The notes: generated by a model from the letters alone, not told the origin. A DNA stretch of 64,000 nt from Azorinus chamasolen (GCA_963576725.1 OY755252.1:42239552-42303551), one strand, 5' to 3'. Shown: positions 10,945-21,289, counted from the first letter of the stretch. Made by a program: numbers and translations.

Positions 10945-11120
10945 CCATGCCTCTGATATCCAGGTTATACCCAGGTCCAAAATTTTCCATGTCAGGACGG
11001 TCACCACCCATACGATATGGGGGATATGGTGGATAGGGGTACCCGGGGGGTGTGGGCATGCTTCCTCCAGCTTGACTTCCGGCGCTACCCTGCCCAGCCT
11101 GTGGTGGTCCATACATGTAT
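10945..11120 (-). CDS. Five-exon membrane protein gene, exon 4
   Basis: 176 bases. Acceptor CTATTTCAG before 11120, donor GTAAGG at 10944-10939. Phases 2 in and 1 out match exons 3 and 5. It encodes a Gly/Pro/Tyr-rich stretch: RYMYGPPQAGQG, then PTPPGYPYPPYPPY, then NFGPGYNLDIRGMG. Such Tyr/Pro/Gly composition is typical of disordered extracellular or structural proteins. Apparent codons past 10945 are intron. Confidence 0.85.
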
Positions 11121-11423
11121 CTGAAATAGAATCAAGGTTTGAGTTCGACTCCTTGTTCACTAAATAATTTAACTATAGAGTCCAACAAGGAAGGCTTAGT
11201 CTTGCAAGGATTTTGAATGACAAACATGGCAGACACTGGTCAGGAGCCCCCTGATCTTGGTCTAAACTGTTTGCAATTGACAGTTCATATATGACATTGT
11301 GTCTGCCATATACAAAGGTTTGAATAGTTTATGGTGTTTTCAAATCGGTCTCAGATTTAAACTCTGATCAGTGTTGGTACTGTTAAGGTTTTATACCATT
11401 AAACAGTGAATGGCATAAAACTT

Positions 11424-11656
11424 CTAACCTTTTCCTCTATAAATATGCCTTTTTACACCTCTGTAATTGTCACTTCTTGAAACCATTGTGATAAATAGAG
11501 CATTTGCTTTTATAGGAGCAAATGCTCTATTTATCACAATGGTTTCAAAGTACAAAATTCTAAAATTTTTCCTTTTCTCTCAAGTTAATGCGCCTTTTCG
11601 GTAAGATTTATTCAAAGAGGTTGGATCTAAAACTAGCCTATGAGGGGATGGGTTAA
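11424..11656. repeat. TTAA-4 MITE, complete
   Basis: Ends TAACCTTTTCCTC and GGGGATGGGTTAA. Hairpin at 11486-11551 with ~34-bp arms and apex GCTTTTATAGGAGC. Confidence 0.85.
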
Positions 11657-11691
11657 AATACAATAGTCAAAGGACTCCATCAATATGCCTA

Positions 11692-11898
11692 TTAACCCTT
11701 ACAGTGCGGGACCCGAGTCACTAAATGTCCTTTGCAAACAGTGTAGACCCATATGACCCTAGGAGCCCTCTCATCAGGGTCTGCACTGTTTGTCATGTTA
11801 CACTTTTCTTCAGAAAACATCCCTAAATATTCACTATAAGCTTGACCTATTTGAATTTTGGAAGAGTCCATTTAAAAATTCAGCGTTGTAAGGGTTAA
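11692..11898. repeat. TTAA-6 MITE, complete
   Basis: TTAA-flanked; starts CCCTTACAGTGCGGGACC and ends CGTTGTAAGGGTTAA. The left hairpin arm has lost bases: the core reads CATATGACCCTAGGAGCCC. Confidence 0.85.
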
Positions 11899-11929
11899 TG
11901 CTTCATGAAATAATACATCTGACTACAGT

Positions 11930-12045
11930 TTCTACTAGTACCAAAACATCTGGTGAATATAATTATACCATTATAAAAATTCAGATAACAGAAAAATCAT
12001 TATGTCATTATTTCTAACATGAATATTTATGGAGTAAAGGGTTAA
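11930..12045. repeat. TTAA-2 right-end fragment
   Basis: Long arm only, ending TTTATGGAGTAAAGGGTTAA. It shares its terminal TTAA with the next element. Confidence 0.7.
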
Positions 12046-12283
12046 CCCTTTCCTTCATACAAACGTATTTTCACGCATTTGCAAACAGAGAAGACCCAGA
12101 TCAGACGGCTCCTATAGTAGCCGTCTAATCAGGGTCTGCTCTGTTTACTAATGAAATTTGATAGATCGATTTCTTTACTTTCTAAAATGGCTACAATGTT
12201 CCACATTCCATTAAAACTATTTTGTTCATGAATATTCATTAGGTATCAATATTTAAAATAAACATATACCGGGAAAGGGTTAA
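12042..12283. repeat. TTAA-1 MITE, complete
   Basis: Starts CCCTTTCCTTCATACAAACG, ends ACCGGGAAAGGGTTAA. Its end lies only 12 bases from the exon 3 splice donor at 12300-12295. Confidence 0.9.
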
Positions 12284-12300
12284 ATAGTCAAGGGACTTAC

Positions 12301-12481
12301 CTATAATAAGGGTTGTAGTACCTATAATCGAACATGGGATGGGGTGGCATACCAGGCATTGGTGATGGTGGCGGTTGCTGGCCCCTGTTGGCTGGACCAG
12401 GGGCTGAGGCCTGCCCCTTGGCAGGTGCGGGTCGTTTGTTTCCAGCTGTACCCCAATTTGGTGGTGGTCTCTGCCTTGTGG
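12301..12481 (-). CDS. Five-exon membrane protein gene, exon 3
   Basis: 181 bases. Acceptor CCAATTCACAG before 12481, donor GTAAGT at 12300-12295. It enters in phase 1 and leaves in phase 2, matching exons 2 and 4. Encodes a Pro/Ala/Gly-rich segment (ATRQRPPPNWGTAGNKRPAP, then PPSPMPGMPPHPMFDYRYYN), ending in a Tyr-rich run that continues into exon 4. Likely disordered. Confidence 0.85.
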
Positions 12482-13251
12482 CTGTGAATTGGAAGACCAA
12501 TGAATGAATTTGCATCACAGTTTCAAACTGGAGACTAAATACATTCTCTAATACATGTGTGCTGACTTCCAGCTTCTACCATTATTGCAGAAATTGGGAA
12601 CCAAGAAAACATCTTCGAGAATGTGCTTGGGGTTTAAAAATGAGTAAGAAATGTCACTTTGAAACACAATTGAGAGACAAGTCTTGTACTAGGAAATAAA
12701 ACGATGTTGTAATATTCAGTGTAAGGTATAATAGCAATGGCAAAATGTGCGTAGACTAGTGTATATATGGGTTTTCACACTATAGTCTACTTTATATGGT
12801 TAATGTTCAATGTTTTATGTCCTGATGTGCGTTCTATCACTTTTTGTCTTGTAATTGTGCTGTTATGTGTTTGATGATGTGTGGCTCTCCAGGTTTGACT
12901 GATTTTTCCACTTTTATTGAAGTTGCAGGTACCCATTGTGTATGACTTTATTGAAGTTGCCGGTACCCATTTGTTTTGTGTGGTATTTGACTGGCCCTGT
13001 ACCACTAAGCAACGAAGATAATTCCCAGTCGAATACAATATGCGTTGAGTAACGAAGAATTCATTATTCAACACAGGTTGAAAGCCGTTATGATCCTTGA
13101 GTAAAGCGGGGTAAAGTTAATCCATAAACTATAATTTGATTGGTTGAATTCAATAGGTGGGAAAAGTTTATATGACGGAATAGCGAGAAAAAGCCCAGTT
13201 GAATACGGCTATTGCCTCCTGAACTGTTTAACAAACCTTAATTTTATTGTG

Positions 13252-13421
13252 TAACCCTTTCCATCGTACAAACACTTTTTCAAACACCGCAGACCCAGAT
13301 CAGATAACTGCTGTAAGGGCTGTCTGATCAGGGTCTACTATGTTTACTTATGAAATCATAAAGATCTGATTCTACAGCTGCTAAATTTCCTTGTTTATAA
13401 TGGCGTTGTAAATTCAAATCA
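13252..13421. repeat. Truncated TTAA-2/3 MITE
   Basis: Starts TAACCCTTTCCATCGTACAA, with a core at 13284-13345. It breaks off where the next TTAA element begins. Confidence 0.65.
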
Positions 13422-13634
13422 TTAACCCTTACAAAGCTGACTTTTCAGATGGCCTATTCCAAAATTCAAACAGGTCAAGCGTATGGTGAATATATAGGGA
13501 TTTTTCTAAAGAAAAATGAAACATGACAAACAGTGCAGACCCTGATGAGAGGGCTCCTCTAGGAGCCCTCTCATCTGGGTCTACACTGTTTGCAAAGGAC
13601 ATAAGTGACTCGTGTCCCGCACTGTAAGGGTTAA
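13422..13634. repeat. TTAA-6 MITE, complete, opposite orientation to 11692-11898
   Basis: TTAA at both ends. Core at 13526-13591: GCAGACCCTGATGAGAGGG opposite TCTCATCTGGGTCTAC, so the A.A/T.T mismatch is present. Ends GTCCCGCACTGTAAGGGTTAA. Confidence 0.9.
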
Positions 13635-13651
13635 TATACAGTCATAGTTAT

Positions 13652-13858
13652 TTAACCATTTTCCACATACCGGTATATATGCCTTTTCATGCCTTTACAA
13701 ACAGAGTAGATCCAGATCAGGGTCTGCTCTGCTTGCTTATTGTATAATATAGATCAGATACTACAGTTTCTGCCTGAGCCAAAAATGTCCTGTGTTCATA
13801 TAAACTAATGTTAATGATGTCATTATTTCTTACATGAATATTTAAGAGGTAAAGAGTT
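13652..13858. repeat. TTAA-2 MITE with hairpin tip deleted
   Basis: The core reads GTAGATCCAGATCAGGGTCT: the distal stem and apex are gone while the base of both arms remains. Confidence 0.7.
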
Positions 13859-13942
13859 CAATGAATATTCATTAGTTAAAGAGTTAATGTTGAAAAATTC
13901 TTTATAAATTATTTGTTATTTTAGTAATTATCAGAGACTTAC

Positions 13943-13975
13943 CTTGGTTTCCTTGTCTTGTATTCTTTGGAGGTC
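13943..13975 (-). CDS. Five-exon membrane protein gene, exon 2 (33-base microexon)
   Basis: 33 bases between acceptor TGTCTCTTTTAAG and donor GTAAGT. With one base from exon 1 and one given to exon 3 it encodes GPPKNTRQGNQ. The phases fit on both sides, which is the main support for so small an exon. Skipping it would keep the frame, so it could be an alternative exon. Confidence 0.8.
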
Positions 13976-14032
13976 CTTAAAAGAGACAATAAATAGTACA
14001 TGTACAGTAAATACCCTCTAATGTTGGAATGA

Positions 14033-14489
14033 TAACCTTATACTCTGTATATATACGCCTTTCTACCCAAGTTTGCAAACTGTTTACCCAGATCAGACGG
14101 CTACTATTGGAGCCATCTGATCAGTGTCTGCTCTTATTGCTTTTTGAATAATATACAGTAAAACCTCTTTATAACAACCACTAAATTACATCAAGTATTT
14201 TGTGTTAAAGGCAAGTGGATGCTTAAAGCAAGGTGAAAGCAAAACAGAACGCTCCTATAGGAGCGTTCTGTTTTAATTTCACCTTGCTTTAAGCAACCAC
14301 CTGCCCAAAATATCAACTAATTAACACAGTTTAGTGGTCATTATAGAGAGGTTTTACTGTAGTTCTGATTCTACAGTTGCTGCTGTGGCATTAAAATCAT
14401 GTGTTAATATGCCAATTCAAAAGACCAATCTAATCAATATTCATGATGTCATCATTTCTTTCATGAATATTCATGGAGTAAAGGGTTAA
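14033..14489. repeat. TTAA-2 MITE interrupted by a TA-1 MITE
   Basis: Left part 14033-14153 contains the hairpin. Right part 14362-14489 resumes GTTCTGATTCTACAG and ends TTCATGGAGTAAAGGGTTAA. The uninterrupted family sequence joins across the gap, so the TTAA-2 copy is older. Confidence 0.85.
14154..14361. repeat. TA-1 MITE nested in TTAA-2
   Basis: CAGTAAAACCTCTTTATAAC to GAGGTTTTACTG with TA on both sides. Comparison with intact TTAA-2 copies (AATATAGATCTGATT) shows a clean TA duplication. Confidence 0.92.
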
Positions 14490-14737
14490 ACCTTTCCCTC
14501 ATACACACAATGTTTTCACGCATTTGCAAACAGATTAGACGCAGATCAGACGGCTCCAAGAGGAGCCGTCTGATCAAGGTCTACTCTGTTTGCTAATAAA
14601 ATTCGATAGATCTGTTTCTTTACTTTCTAAATTGTCTACAATGATCCACCTTCCAGAATTCTTTATATATATTTTGTTAATGAATATTCAGTAGGTACTA
14701 AAAATTGGGCTAAATACAGAACAGGGAAAGGGTTAAT
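14486..14737. repeat. TTAA-1 MITE, complete
   Basis: Shares its left TTAA with the preceding TTAA-2 copy. Ends GAACAGGGAAAGGGTTAA. Core at 14526-14593. Confidence 0.88.
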
Positions 14738-14759
14738 AGAGAATTTAGATCTTTTTAGA

Positions 14760-14836
14760 CATTTGGCTCCTTAATGCAGGGTGAAAGTCATGCAGAAAGC
14801 TGCTTTTAGAGCTTTCAGCATAACTTTCACACTACA
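14760..14836. repeat. TA-2 hairpin fragment
   Basis: GCAGGGTGAAAGTCATGCAG arm with its partner ending TAACTTTCACACTACATTAA. The element is cut at its TTAA by the next MITE. Confidence 0.55.
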
Positions 14837-15068
14837 TTAACCCTTTCCCTCATATAAACGTGTTTTCACGCATTTGCAAACAGAGTAGACCCAGATCAGA
14901 CGGCTCCTATCAGGGTCTGCTCTGTTTGCTTATGAAATTATAACAGGCCAGACTCTACAGTTTTTACCAACACCAAAACAATCCTGTCTACAAATGCCAT
15001 TATAAAAATTTACCTTATAAATATTCATAATGTCATTATTTCTTACATGAATACTGAACATCTTTTAA
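14837..15068. repeat. TTAA-3 MITE, hairpin tip deleted
   Basis: TTAA-1-type start CCCTTTCCCTCATATAAACG, then a TTAA-2-like long arm (ATTATTTCTTACATGAATAC). Core reads GGCTCCTATCAGGGTCTG: one distal arm is missing. Confidence 0.75.
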
Positions 15069-15104
15069 GTAATCCCATCCATCTTAAAGACCATCATTGA
15101 TACT

Positions 15105-15481
15105 AACTTCACCTTTTCCTTTTCACACATTTGCAGACTGAGAAGACCCAGATTAGAGTCACTGCTCCTACAGGAGCTGTCTGATCAATGTCTTCTCTGT
15201 TTGCTTATGAAACTATGATATATTTGACTCTTCAGGTTCTACCAATACCAAAAAATCCTGTATATTTTAATTTTCAGTAGAACCTATTTAAAACAAGGTC
15301 TTATAATGGGTCTGTAAGGTAGGTGGTAACTAAATGCTATAGGAGCTTTCAGCATTATGTTTGACCTGTATTAAGCAACAACCTGCTTTTTAAGATTCTT
15401 AAATTCTATAAATACAAGGTCGCTTAAGACAGGTTCTACTGTATTGTAATTTTTACAGGAATACTCATCAGGGAAAGAGTT
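15105..15481. repeat. TTAA-3 MITE interrupted by a TA-2 element
   Basis: Left part to ~15272 with core at 15132-15203. The right end 15444-15481 (GGAATACTCATCAGGGAAAG) resumes after the insertion. Confidence 0.7.
15273..15443. repeat. TA-2 MITE nested in TTAA-3
   Basis: CAGTAGAACCTATTTAAAAC to CAGGTTCTACTGTA, with a degenerate hairpin around 15343-15351. Confidence 0.7.
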
Positions 15482-15539
15482 GAAAATGAGTTATGCAAAT
15501 TACCCAATTCAATATTCAGACACGTTTGTATCAACCTCC

Positions 15540-15735
15540 CCTCTAGACTGCTTTGTAAATTTGAATGATTCAGTTTGGCAATTTTTTTTTAAATTTTGGG
15601 TTAGACTGACATAATAGCAGATACTATACCCCCTGATCAAACAGCTTGTGAAAGTTTGATCTGGGTCTGCACTATTTGTCCACATTTTGTCTGAATACTT
15701 GGGATATTTTGGGTATTTCATGAGAACAAACAGGA
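15540..15735. repeat. HP-9 hairpin element
   Basis: Flank AGTTTGGCAATTTT, then TTAGACTGACATAATAG, and a hairpin CTGATCAAACAGCTTG / AGTTTGATCTGGGTCTGCAC. Related to copies near 27335, 47240 and 61660. Confidence 0.55.
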
Positions 15736-15744
15736 GATGTAGAT

Positions 15745-15952
15745 TACTGTAAAACCTCTCTATAATGGCCACTAAATTACATCAAGTATTTTGTGTTAAA
15801 GGCAGGTGGCTGCTTAAAGCAAAGTGAAAGTAAAACAGAACTTTCCTATAGGAGCATTCCGTTTAACTTTCACCTTGCTTTATGCAGCCACCTGCCCTAA
15901 ATAACAACTAATTAACACAATTTAGTGGCCATTATAGAGAGATTTTACTGTA
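15745..15952. repeat. TA-1 MITE, complete
   Basis: TA-flanked, ends CTGTAAAACCTCTCTATAAT and GAGATTTTACTG. Its end is ~20 bases from the exon 1 donor. Apex reads TTTCCTATAGGAGCA. Confidence 0.9.
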
Positions 15953-15978
15953 TGTTGAAATATAAAAGGGTGGCTTAC

Positions 15979-16903
15979 CTTGTTTTTGAGGCATTGCTAC
16001 TGGTCTGAATTGACGTCCCCATAGTTGTCCTCTTGCGTCTGGGGCTCTCTCTCGTGATGGTTTGGCCCCTGTTTGGGGAAGTGCCTTTGGAGCTTGCTCG
16101 CTGTGGTGAGGTATGTGGTAAGCCTGGCCGCTGTTCCTGCTCTTAGCTGTAGGGATTTGTGCAGTGCCTGTAGTATCGGCGGCTTTTTGGACATTTCCTA
16201 GTGTTTCTGATGCCTCTGATGTAGGAGAATGACCTTGATGTGATTTATTTGGGTCTTGGAGCGGTAAAGCCAGCGGTGCAAGCTCACCTGGGCGGGACAT
16301 CAATAGGGGGTTGCCTGATGATTGAGGTTTCTTTTTCCTTGGATCACTTATTGTATCATGAAGCTGGCCCAAGTGTGTTTCAGTCGGTGCATCAGCTTGA
16401 ATATCTGTATGTGTTCCAGTAAGCGTTTCTCCCTTGATTTCTGTAGGATTGTCAACATATGTATTTTGATATGTTTCTGGAGCTGGCTCTGAGTGTGTGT
16501 CTGCTGGTATGTCTGAAGGTGTTTCCTTGATTCCTGCTGTAGCCTGTAGATCAGCTTGTGAGTGAGTAGGATCTTGAATGTTTCCATGAGAATCTTGAGT
16601 GCCATGGAAACTGGCACCACCTGTAGAAAATTCTGGAGCTGAACCTGAATCTTGCAAACTGGGTTCAATGTTTGGATCCTGATTCCCTTGTTGAGTTCCT
16701 TGGTCAGTAATCACTTCTTCAGGATTCCCAGACACATGAGTTTCTCGTCTGATTCTATCAACAAGCAGTTGTCCAAGATCAGTCTCCCAGTCATTGGTTT
16801 TGTACAGTTTTCCGGGAAAGCAAGACACATGGTCCAAACACAAAACAGATAACAGCACTAGTACATTTGTTAACTCCATGGTACAGTTTTGTTTCTTAAA
16901 CAA
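15979..16903 (-). CDS. Five-exon membrane protein gene, exon 1 (start codon, signal peptide)
   Basis: 925 bases from ATG to donor GTAAGC (15978-15973), phase 1 out. The second Met (residue 9, at 16879) sits in ACCATGG, an ideal Kozak context, and directly begins a signal peptide (MELTNVLVLLSVLCLDHVSC). It is therefore the likelier start, giving 1094 rather than 1102 residues. RIRR at residues 50-53 matches the furin consensus, so a ~25-residue propeptide may be removed. The rest is hydrophilic, rich in Thr, Ser, Gln, Asp and Pro with almost no Cys, as in mucin-like or disordered ectodomains. A 5' UTR exon cannot be excluded: upstream minus-strand sequence contains TTTTATTAACAG. Confidence 0.87.
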
Positions 16904-16939
16904 GTTTCAAAGTTTGTTTCAATTGTTTTTACAGTGAGC

Positions 16940-17410
16940 AAAGTTAAATCATCTGTTAATAAAACATAACTGCATCATTTCACTCCATCGAATACTCTTT
17001 CTTTGGCAATAACTTCTTAAGTAACTTAAGCACCTTTCCTCCTTAATTTTATGGATATTGATGAAGAACTAACCTTTGCTATGATGTATTTCCGATCACA
17101 ATTTTATTTTCTGAGTGCTTTTTGCAACAACTTTTCAAGAAATGTTACTGTTTTAAAAATCACAAATTCCTAATAATGTGCAACTTTATCCTATGAAGTC
17201 CTGTGTCCTGTAGGTAGTTTTATAGATGTGTGTCGCTCAAATGCTAGCTCTTGTCTTTTTGAAGAAACTCTGGCTGATGTACCTCATGACATGAAAGGTG
17301 ACATGACAGTTAAAAGTTGAAAACTTGAAATGTAGCTCTCTATCACTTGTCTGTCAGTCAGAGAGCTTTTGTTTTAATTGATGTGCTAATTACAACGACT
17401 GTGCAAGAGG
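16940..17410. other. Upstream region of the five-exon gene, nothing recognised
   Basis: No MITE or ORF. Probable promoter/5' UTR territory of the minus-strand gene, but I see no convincing TATA box. Confidence 0.35.
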
Positions 17411-17419
17411 CCCGTCTGC

Positions 17420-17955
17420 GTTGTTAACCCATTCTTGTTTAATATATATGAAAGAAATGAAAACATTATGAATATTTATTAGCAGAATTTCTATAATAGC
17501 ATTAATTTTGTACACAGGTTGGGGGGTTTTTTTGGGTAAAAATTGTAGACTCAGCTCTATTATATTATAAGCAAACAGCAGATCCTGATCAGATGGCTCA
17601 TACAGGAGTCATCAGATCTGGGTCTACTCTATTTGCAAGGTGAATATTCATTACCATCAATTTTATAAGGTGATATTTTCAAGGGAATTTTTAACTTAGA
17701 CAAAAACTATGGACAGATCTATATTTCATAAGCAAACAGAGCAGACCCTAAATCAGACGACATCATGAATATTGATTAGTTTAAATTTTATAATGGCACA
17801 TGGACACAGGGAATTTTTGCCATAGAAGAAACCATATCTATGATTTCATAAGCAAACACAGCAGACCCTGATCAGACAGCTCCTGTAGTATGATCTGGGT
17901 CTACTCTGTTTGTAAAGGCATAGAAAGGTGCATTGTGTAAAGAGTTAAGGTGCCA
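17420..17955. repeat. Run of degenerate TTAA-2 fragments
   Basis: Three successive long-arm plus core units, with cores at 17572-17637, 17731-17760 and 17849-17912. The second has lost its right arm and the third part of its right arm. Confidence 0.6.
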
Positions 17956-18194
17956 TTATTTATGCACATTTAAATAGTTTTGACTCAGTAACAGACCAGC
18001 ATTGGCATCTTGATGTTTTGGGACATTCAAAACATAGCAAATCCAAATACTCAAATAATAATATGGTTTGTCAGATAATGAGATAAATATGTAAAGGTTT
18101 AATCCTTTTCCTTAAATAAAATGAGTAGATCAAGATCAGAGGGCTTCTGTCAGCTTTCTGTGTAACTTTCACTTTGCATTCAGCAGCCATTTGC

Positions 18195-18410
18195 TTAACT
18201 CTTTCCTTCATATAACTCATTTCCTCATGGGCTATTTTTAGTGAATCTACCAAAATGGAGCATTAACTAGAGAAAAGGAAAATTTTAGAATTTTGTAGGT
18301 CTGAAACTATTGTGATAAATAGAGCATTTGCTCCTATAGGAGCAAATGCTCTATTTATCACAATAGTTTCAAAAAGTGTAGAAAGATGTATTTATGGAAG
18401 AAAGGATAAA
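18195..18410. repeat. TTAA-4 MITE with a perfect 35-bp palindrome
   Basis: Hairpin 18302-18371 is a perfect palindrome with apex GCTCCTATAGGAGC. Both arms share a change from the family (AACTATTG / CAATAGTT instead of AACCATTG / CAATGGTT). Confidence 0.85.
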
Positions 18411-18632
18411 CACCTTTTCACGCATTTGCAAACAGAAATACCCAGATCAGACGGCTCCTATAGTCTGCTCTGTAATTGCTTATGAAATTTTAACAGATCT
18501 GTTTCTTCAGTTACTACCAATAAAAAAAATACCAAAAACTCATGTGTACATAAGCCATTATAAAAATATCAGCTAATAAATATTCATAGTGTCATTATTT
18601 CTTACATGAATATTGAACAGGAAAGGGGTTAA
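18405..18632. repeat. TTAA-3 MITE, hairpin damaged
   Basis: Core reads CCCAGATCAGACGGCTCC followed directly by TATAGTCTGCTCTG: most of the right arm is gone. Ends GAATATTGAACAGGAAAGGGG then TTAA. Confidence 0.75.
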
Positions 18633-18649
18633 ATCTTTGCAGCCAGAGT

Positions 18650-19182
18650 TATTAATGCTTTAAATGTGGGTAACAAGTTAGCTGTCCTTTTCAAAACAGT
18701 GTACACCCGGTTGAGAGGGCTGTTTTAGGTCAGTCTTCTGATCAGGATCTGCCCTGTTTGTCATTCAACATCCATTAGCAAATTGAAGTCGTTCATTCTG
18801 AATGGGCTCTACAGTTAAATGATGGTGGACCATTGAGGACAGTTATTGCTCAGAATACTAAGTCTTGAGTTTTAAAGCCCCCCATGCACAGTCTGGCCTC
18901 ATTTGATTTCTAAAGATCAGTGTCAGTGATCGATGTTTTAAATTGATGTTTGAAATCTGACACTGCCTGTACAGGCATTTAATGCAATAATCACCTCTTC
19001 TTGTACAAACTACTGTTCCCTCAGGGGAAGACCTTGTCAATGAAACACAATTAGTGCACTATTGTCATTTAACCCTTACAGTGCTGGGTACACATGCACT
19101 TTCATTTGCAATCAATGTAGGGCTCCTCTGATCAGGGTCTGCACTGTTTGTTATTCAAAATCCTCTAGCAATTTTAACTCTT
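18650..19182. repeat. Degenerate TTAA-6/6b fragments
   Basis: Units at 18650-18835 and 19069-19182, each with a GTGTAGACCC-like arm and a (G)TCTGC(A/C)CTGTTTGT arm. The 18840-19068 spacer holds nothing I recognise. Confidence 0.5.
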
Positions 19183-19628
19183 TACGCCATGAATATTCAG
19201 GCAAGAAATGATGGCATGATGAGTACAGTAAAACCTCTCTATAATGATCACTAATTTACAGCAGGTATTTTGTGTTAAAGGCAGGTGGTTGCTTACAGCA
19301 AGGTGAAAGTAAAACTGAACGCTCCTATAGGAGCATTCTGTTTTACTTTCACCTTGCTTTAAGTAGTTACCTGCACTAAATACTAATTAATCAACACAAT
19401 TTAGTGGTCGTTATAGAGAGGTTTTACTGTATTACCAAAATTCAGTTTTTATACTGACAGTAGGAACAAATGATTTTTTATCATGACAGTTACTGTAGAT
19501 CTATTTTTGGTCATAATTATGTAGAGCAGACCCTGATCTGACAGCTCCTGTAGGAGCCATCTGATTTGGGTCTACTCCGTTTGCAAAGGCATAGACATAC
19601 ATATATATGGATAGGAGTAAAGGGTTAA
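19180..19628. repeat. TTAA-2 MITE interrupted by a TA-1 MITE
   Basis: Left 19180-19223 (CTCTTTACGCCATGAATATT); right 19432-19628 with core GCAGACCCTGATCTGACAGC, ending GGAGTAAAGGGTTAA. Confidence 0.8.
19224..19431. repeat. TA-1 MITE nested in TTAA-2
   Basis: CAGTAAAACCTCTCTATAAT to GAGGTTTTACTG with TA on each side; apex GCTCCTATAGGAGC. Confidence 0.9.
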
Positions 19629-19655
19629 GCATTTCAAACTGAATTGACTGTGTAG

Positions 19656-19911
19656 TTAACCCTTTTCCTCATATAAACGTGTTTGATGCATTTGCAAACA
19701 GAGTAGACCCAGACCAGACAGCTCCTAGAGGAGCCGTCTGATCAGGGTCTGCTCTGTTTGGTAATAGAATTAAATAGATCTGTTTCTTTGCTTTCTAAAA
19801 TGTCTACAATGTTCCACCTTCAATATTTTATTATATCTGTTTTGTCCATGAGTGATCAGTATGTATCATAAATTTGGACTAAAACTAAAAATAGAACAGG
19901 GAAAGGGTTAA
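19656..19911. repeat. TTAA-1 MITE, complete
   Basis: TTAA at both ends; ends AGAACAGGGAAAGGGTTAA. Core 19694-19761 with the conserved mismatch (CCCAGACC opposite GATCAGGG). Confidence 0.9.
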
Positions 19912-20381
19912 ACAGTATTAATTGGGCTATTCTACTCTGAAAATCCAACATGCTGTTGGCAAAATCAACACAGGACTCTTGGCAGAAACTGTAGAATCAG
20001 ATCTGTATAATTCCATTAGCAAACAAGGCAGATCAGTCATGACTCCTGCAGGGGACGTCGGATGTGAATCAACTGTTTTATTGAACAATGTCTGCCAGAA
20101 ATATGTTCTCCAGCGTACTCTGTAGACTAGAGAGAAAATGATCAACAGTCTGAAAGCTATCTCAAAGGATATGTATTTTATAAATAATTCTATTAGAACA
20201 GAATGCTTTATATAGGTTACTCTCATATTCTGTTGAAAATAGCCTTTTCGTCTTTGCTGAGACATTTTATTGACTGTTAAATCTTAGCTTGCTTATAATT
20301 AAGTTAAAAGTTGTCTGCAAAAAATAGAACTTCTGCTGCAACGCTGAAAGTTATTTTTAATTTATTTTTCCTTGATTTGAC

Positions 20382-20573
20382 TTAACCCTTTCCTTCATGA
20401 ATATTCATGTAAGAACATATAACATCATAAATATTAATTAAGATTAATCTGTTATAAAAGCACATGGACACATGGAGTTTTGGCCATGACAGAAACTATA
20501 GAATCATATCTACATTAAATCATAAGCAAACAGAGCAGACCCTGATCAGATGGCTGATGGAGGAAAGGGTTAA
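20382..20573. repeat. TTAA-2 MITE lacking the right hairpin arm
   Basis: Long arm and left hairpin arm (GCAGACCCTGATCAGATGGC) are followed at once by the terminal GGAGGAAAGGGTTAA. Confidence 0.8.
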
Positions 20574-20818
20574 CCCTTTCCCTGTTCTATGTTTATAACA
20601 AAATTCAATACCTACTGAAATTATTCATGGAGAAAATAGTTATAAGGAAATTTGGATGGTGGAAAATTGTAGCCATTGTAGAAAGTAAAGAAATAGATCT
20701 ATCAAATTATATTGGCAAACAGAGCAGACAATGATCAGACAGCTCCTACAGGAGCCGTCTGATCTGGGTCTACTCTGTTTACAAATGCATGAAAACACGT
20801 TTATTTGAAGGAAAGGGT
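20570..20818. repeat. TTAA-1 MITE in reverse orientation
   Basis: Shares its first TTAA with the previous element. Starts CCCTTTCCCTGTTCTATG; core at 20713-20780; right TTAA lost. Confidence 0.85.
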
Positions 20819-20929
20819 CTACTCTGTTTGCAAATGAAATGTAGATGGAGTATTGAACAGTTTGGATTATGATAAGACACCCTCTGGTTTGCAGAGGTAA
20901 TTATCATTTTGCCACTAGCCTGCAAAGGG

Positions 20930-21134
20930 TTAACCCTTTACCTAATAAGATTGCTTTTTATACCCTTGCAAACAGGTGAGACACCGATCTGATGGCTCCA
21001 ATAGGTGCTGTCTGGTCAGGGTATGCTATTTTTGCTTATGGTATTATGCAAATTTTATTCTACAGTTTCTGCCATGACCAAAAATGTCCTGTGTTCATAT
21101 GTGAATATTTCTGACATGAATGTTCACCAGGTAT
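20930..21134. repeat. TTAA-2 MITE, degenerate
   Basis: Starts CCCTTTACCTAATAAG. Core diverged: CGATCTGATGGC / GTCTGGTCAGGGTATG. Confidence 0.65.
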
Positions 21135-21148
21135 TTCTACCAATAAAT

Positions 21149-21289
21149 TTAACCCTTTCCCTCATTAAAACACCTTTTCACGCATTTGCAAACAGAGAAG
21201 ACCCAGATCAGATGGCTCCTATAGGAACGGTCTGATCAGGGTCTGCTCTGTTTGCTTTTGACTGGATACATATATCATTTTACTTCTTG
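21149..21289. repeat. TTAA-1/3 short-arm fragment with intact hairpin
   Basis: CCCTTTCCCTCATTAAAACA plus core at 21189-21256. The rest is missing at the next TTAA. Confidence 0.75.
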
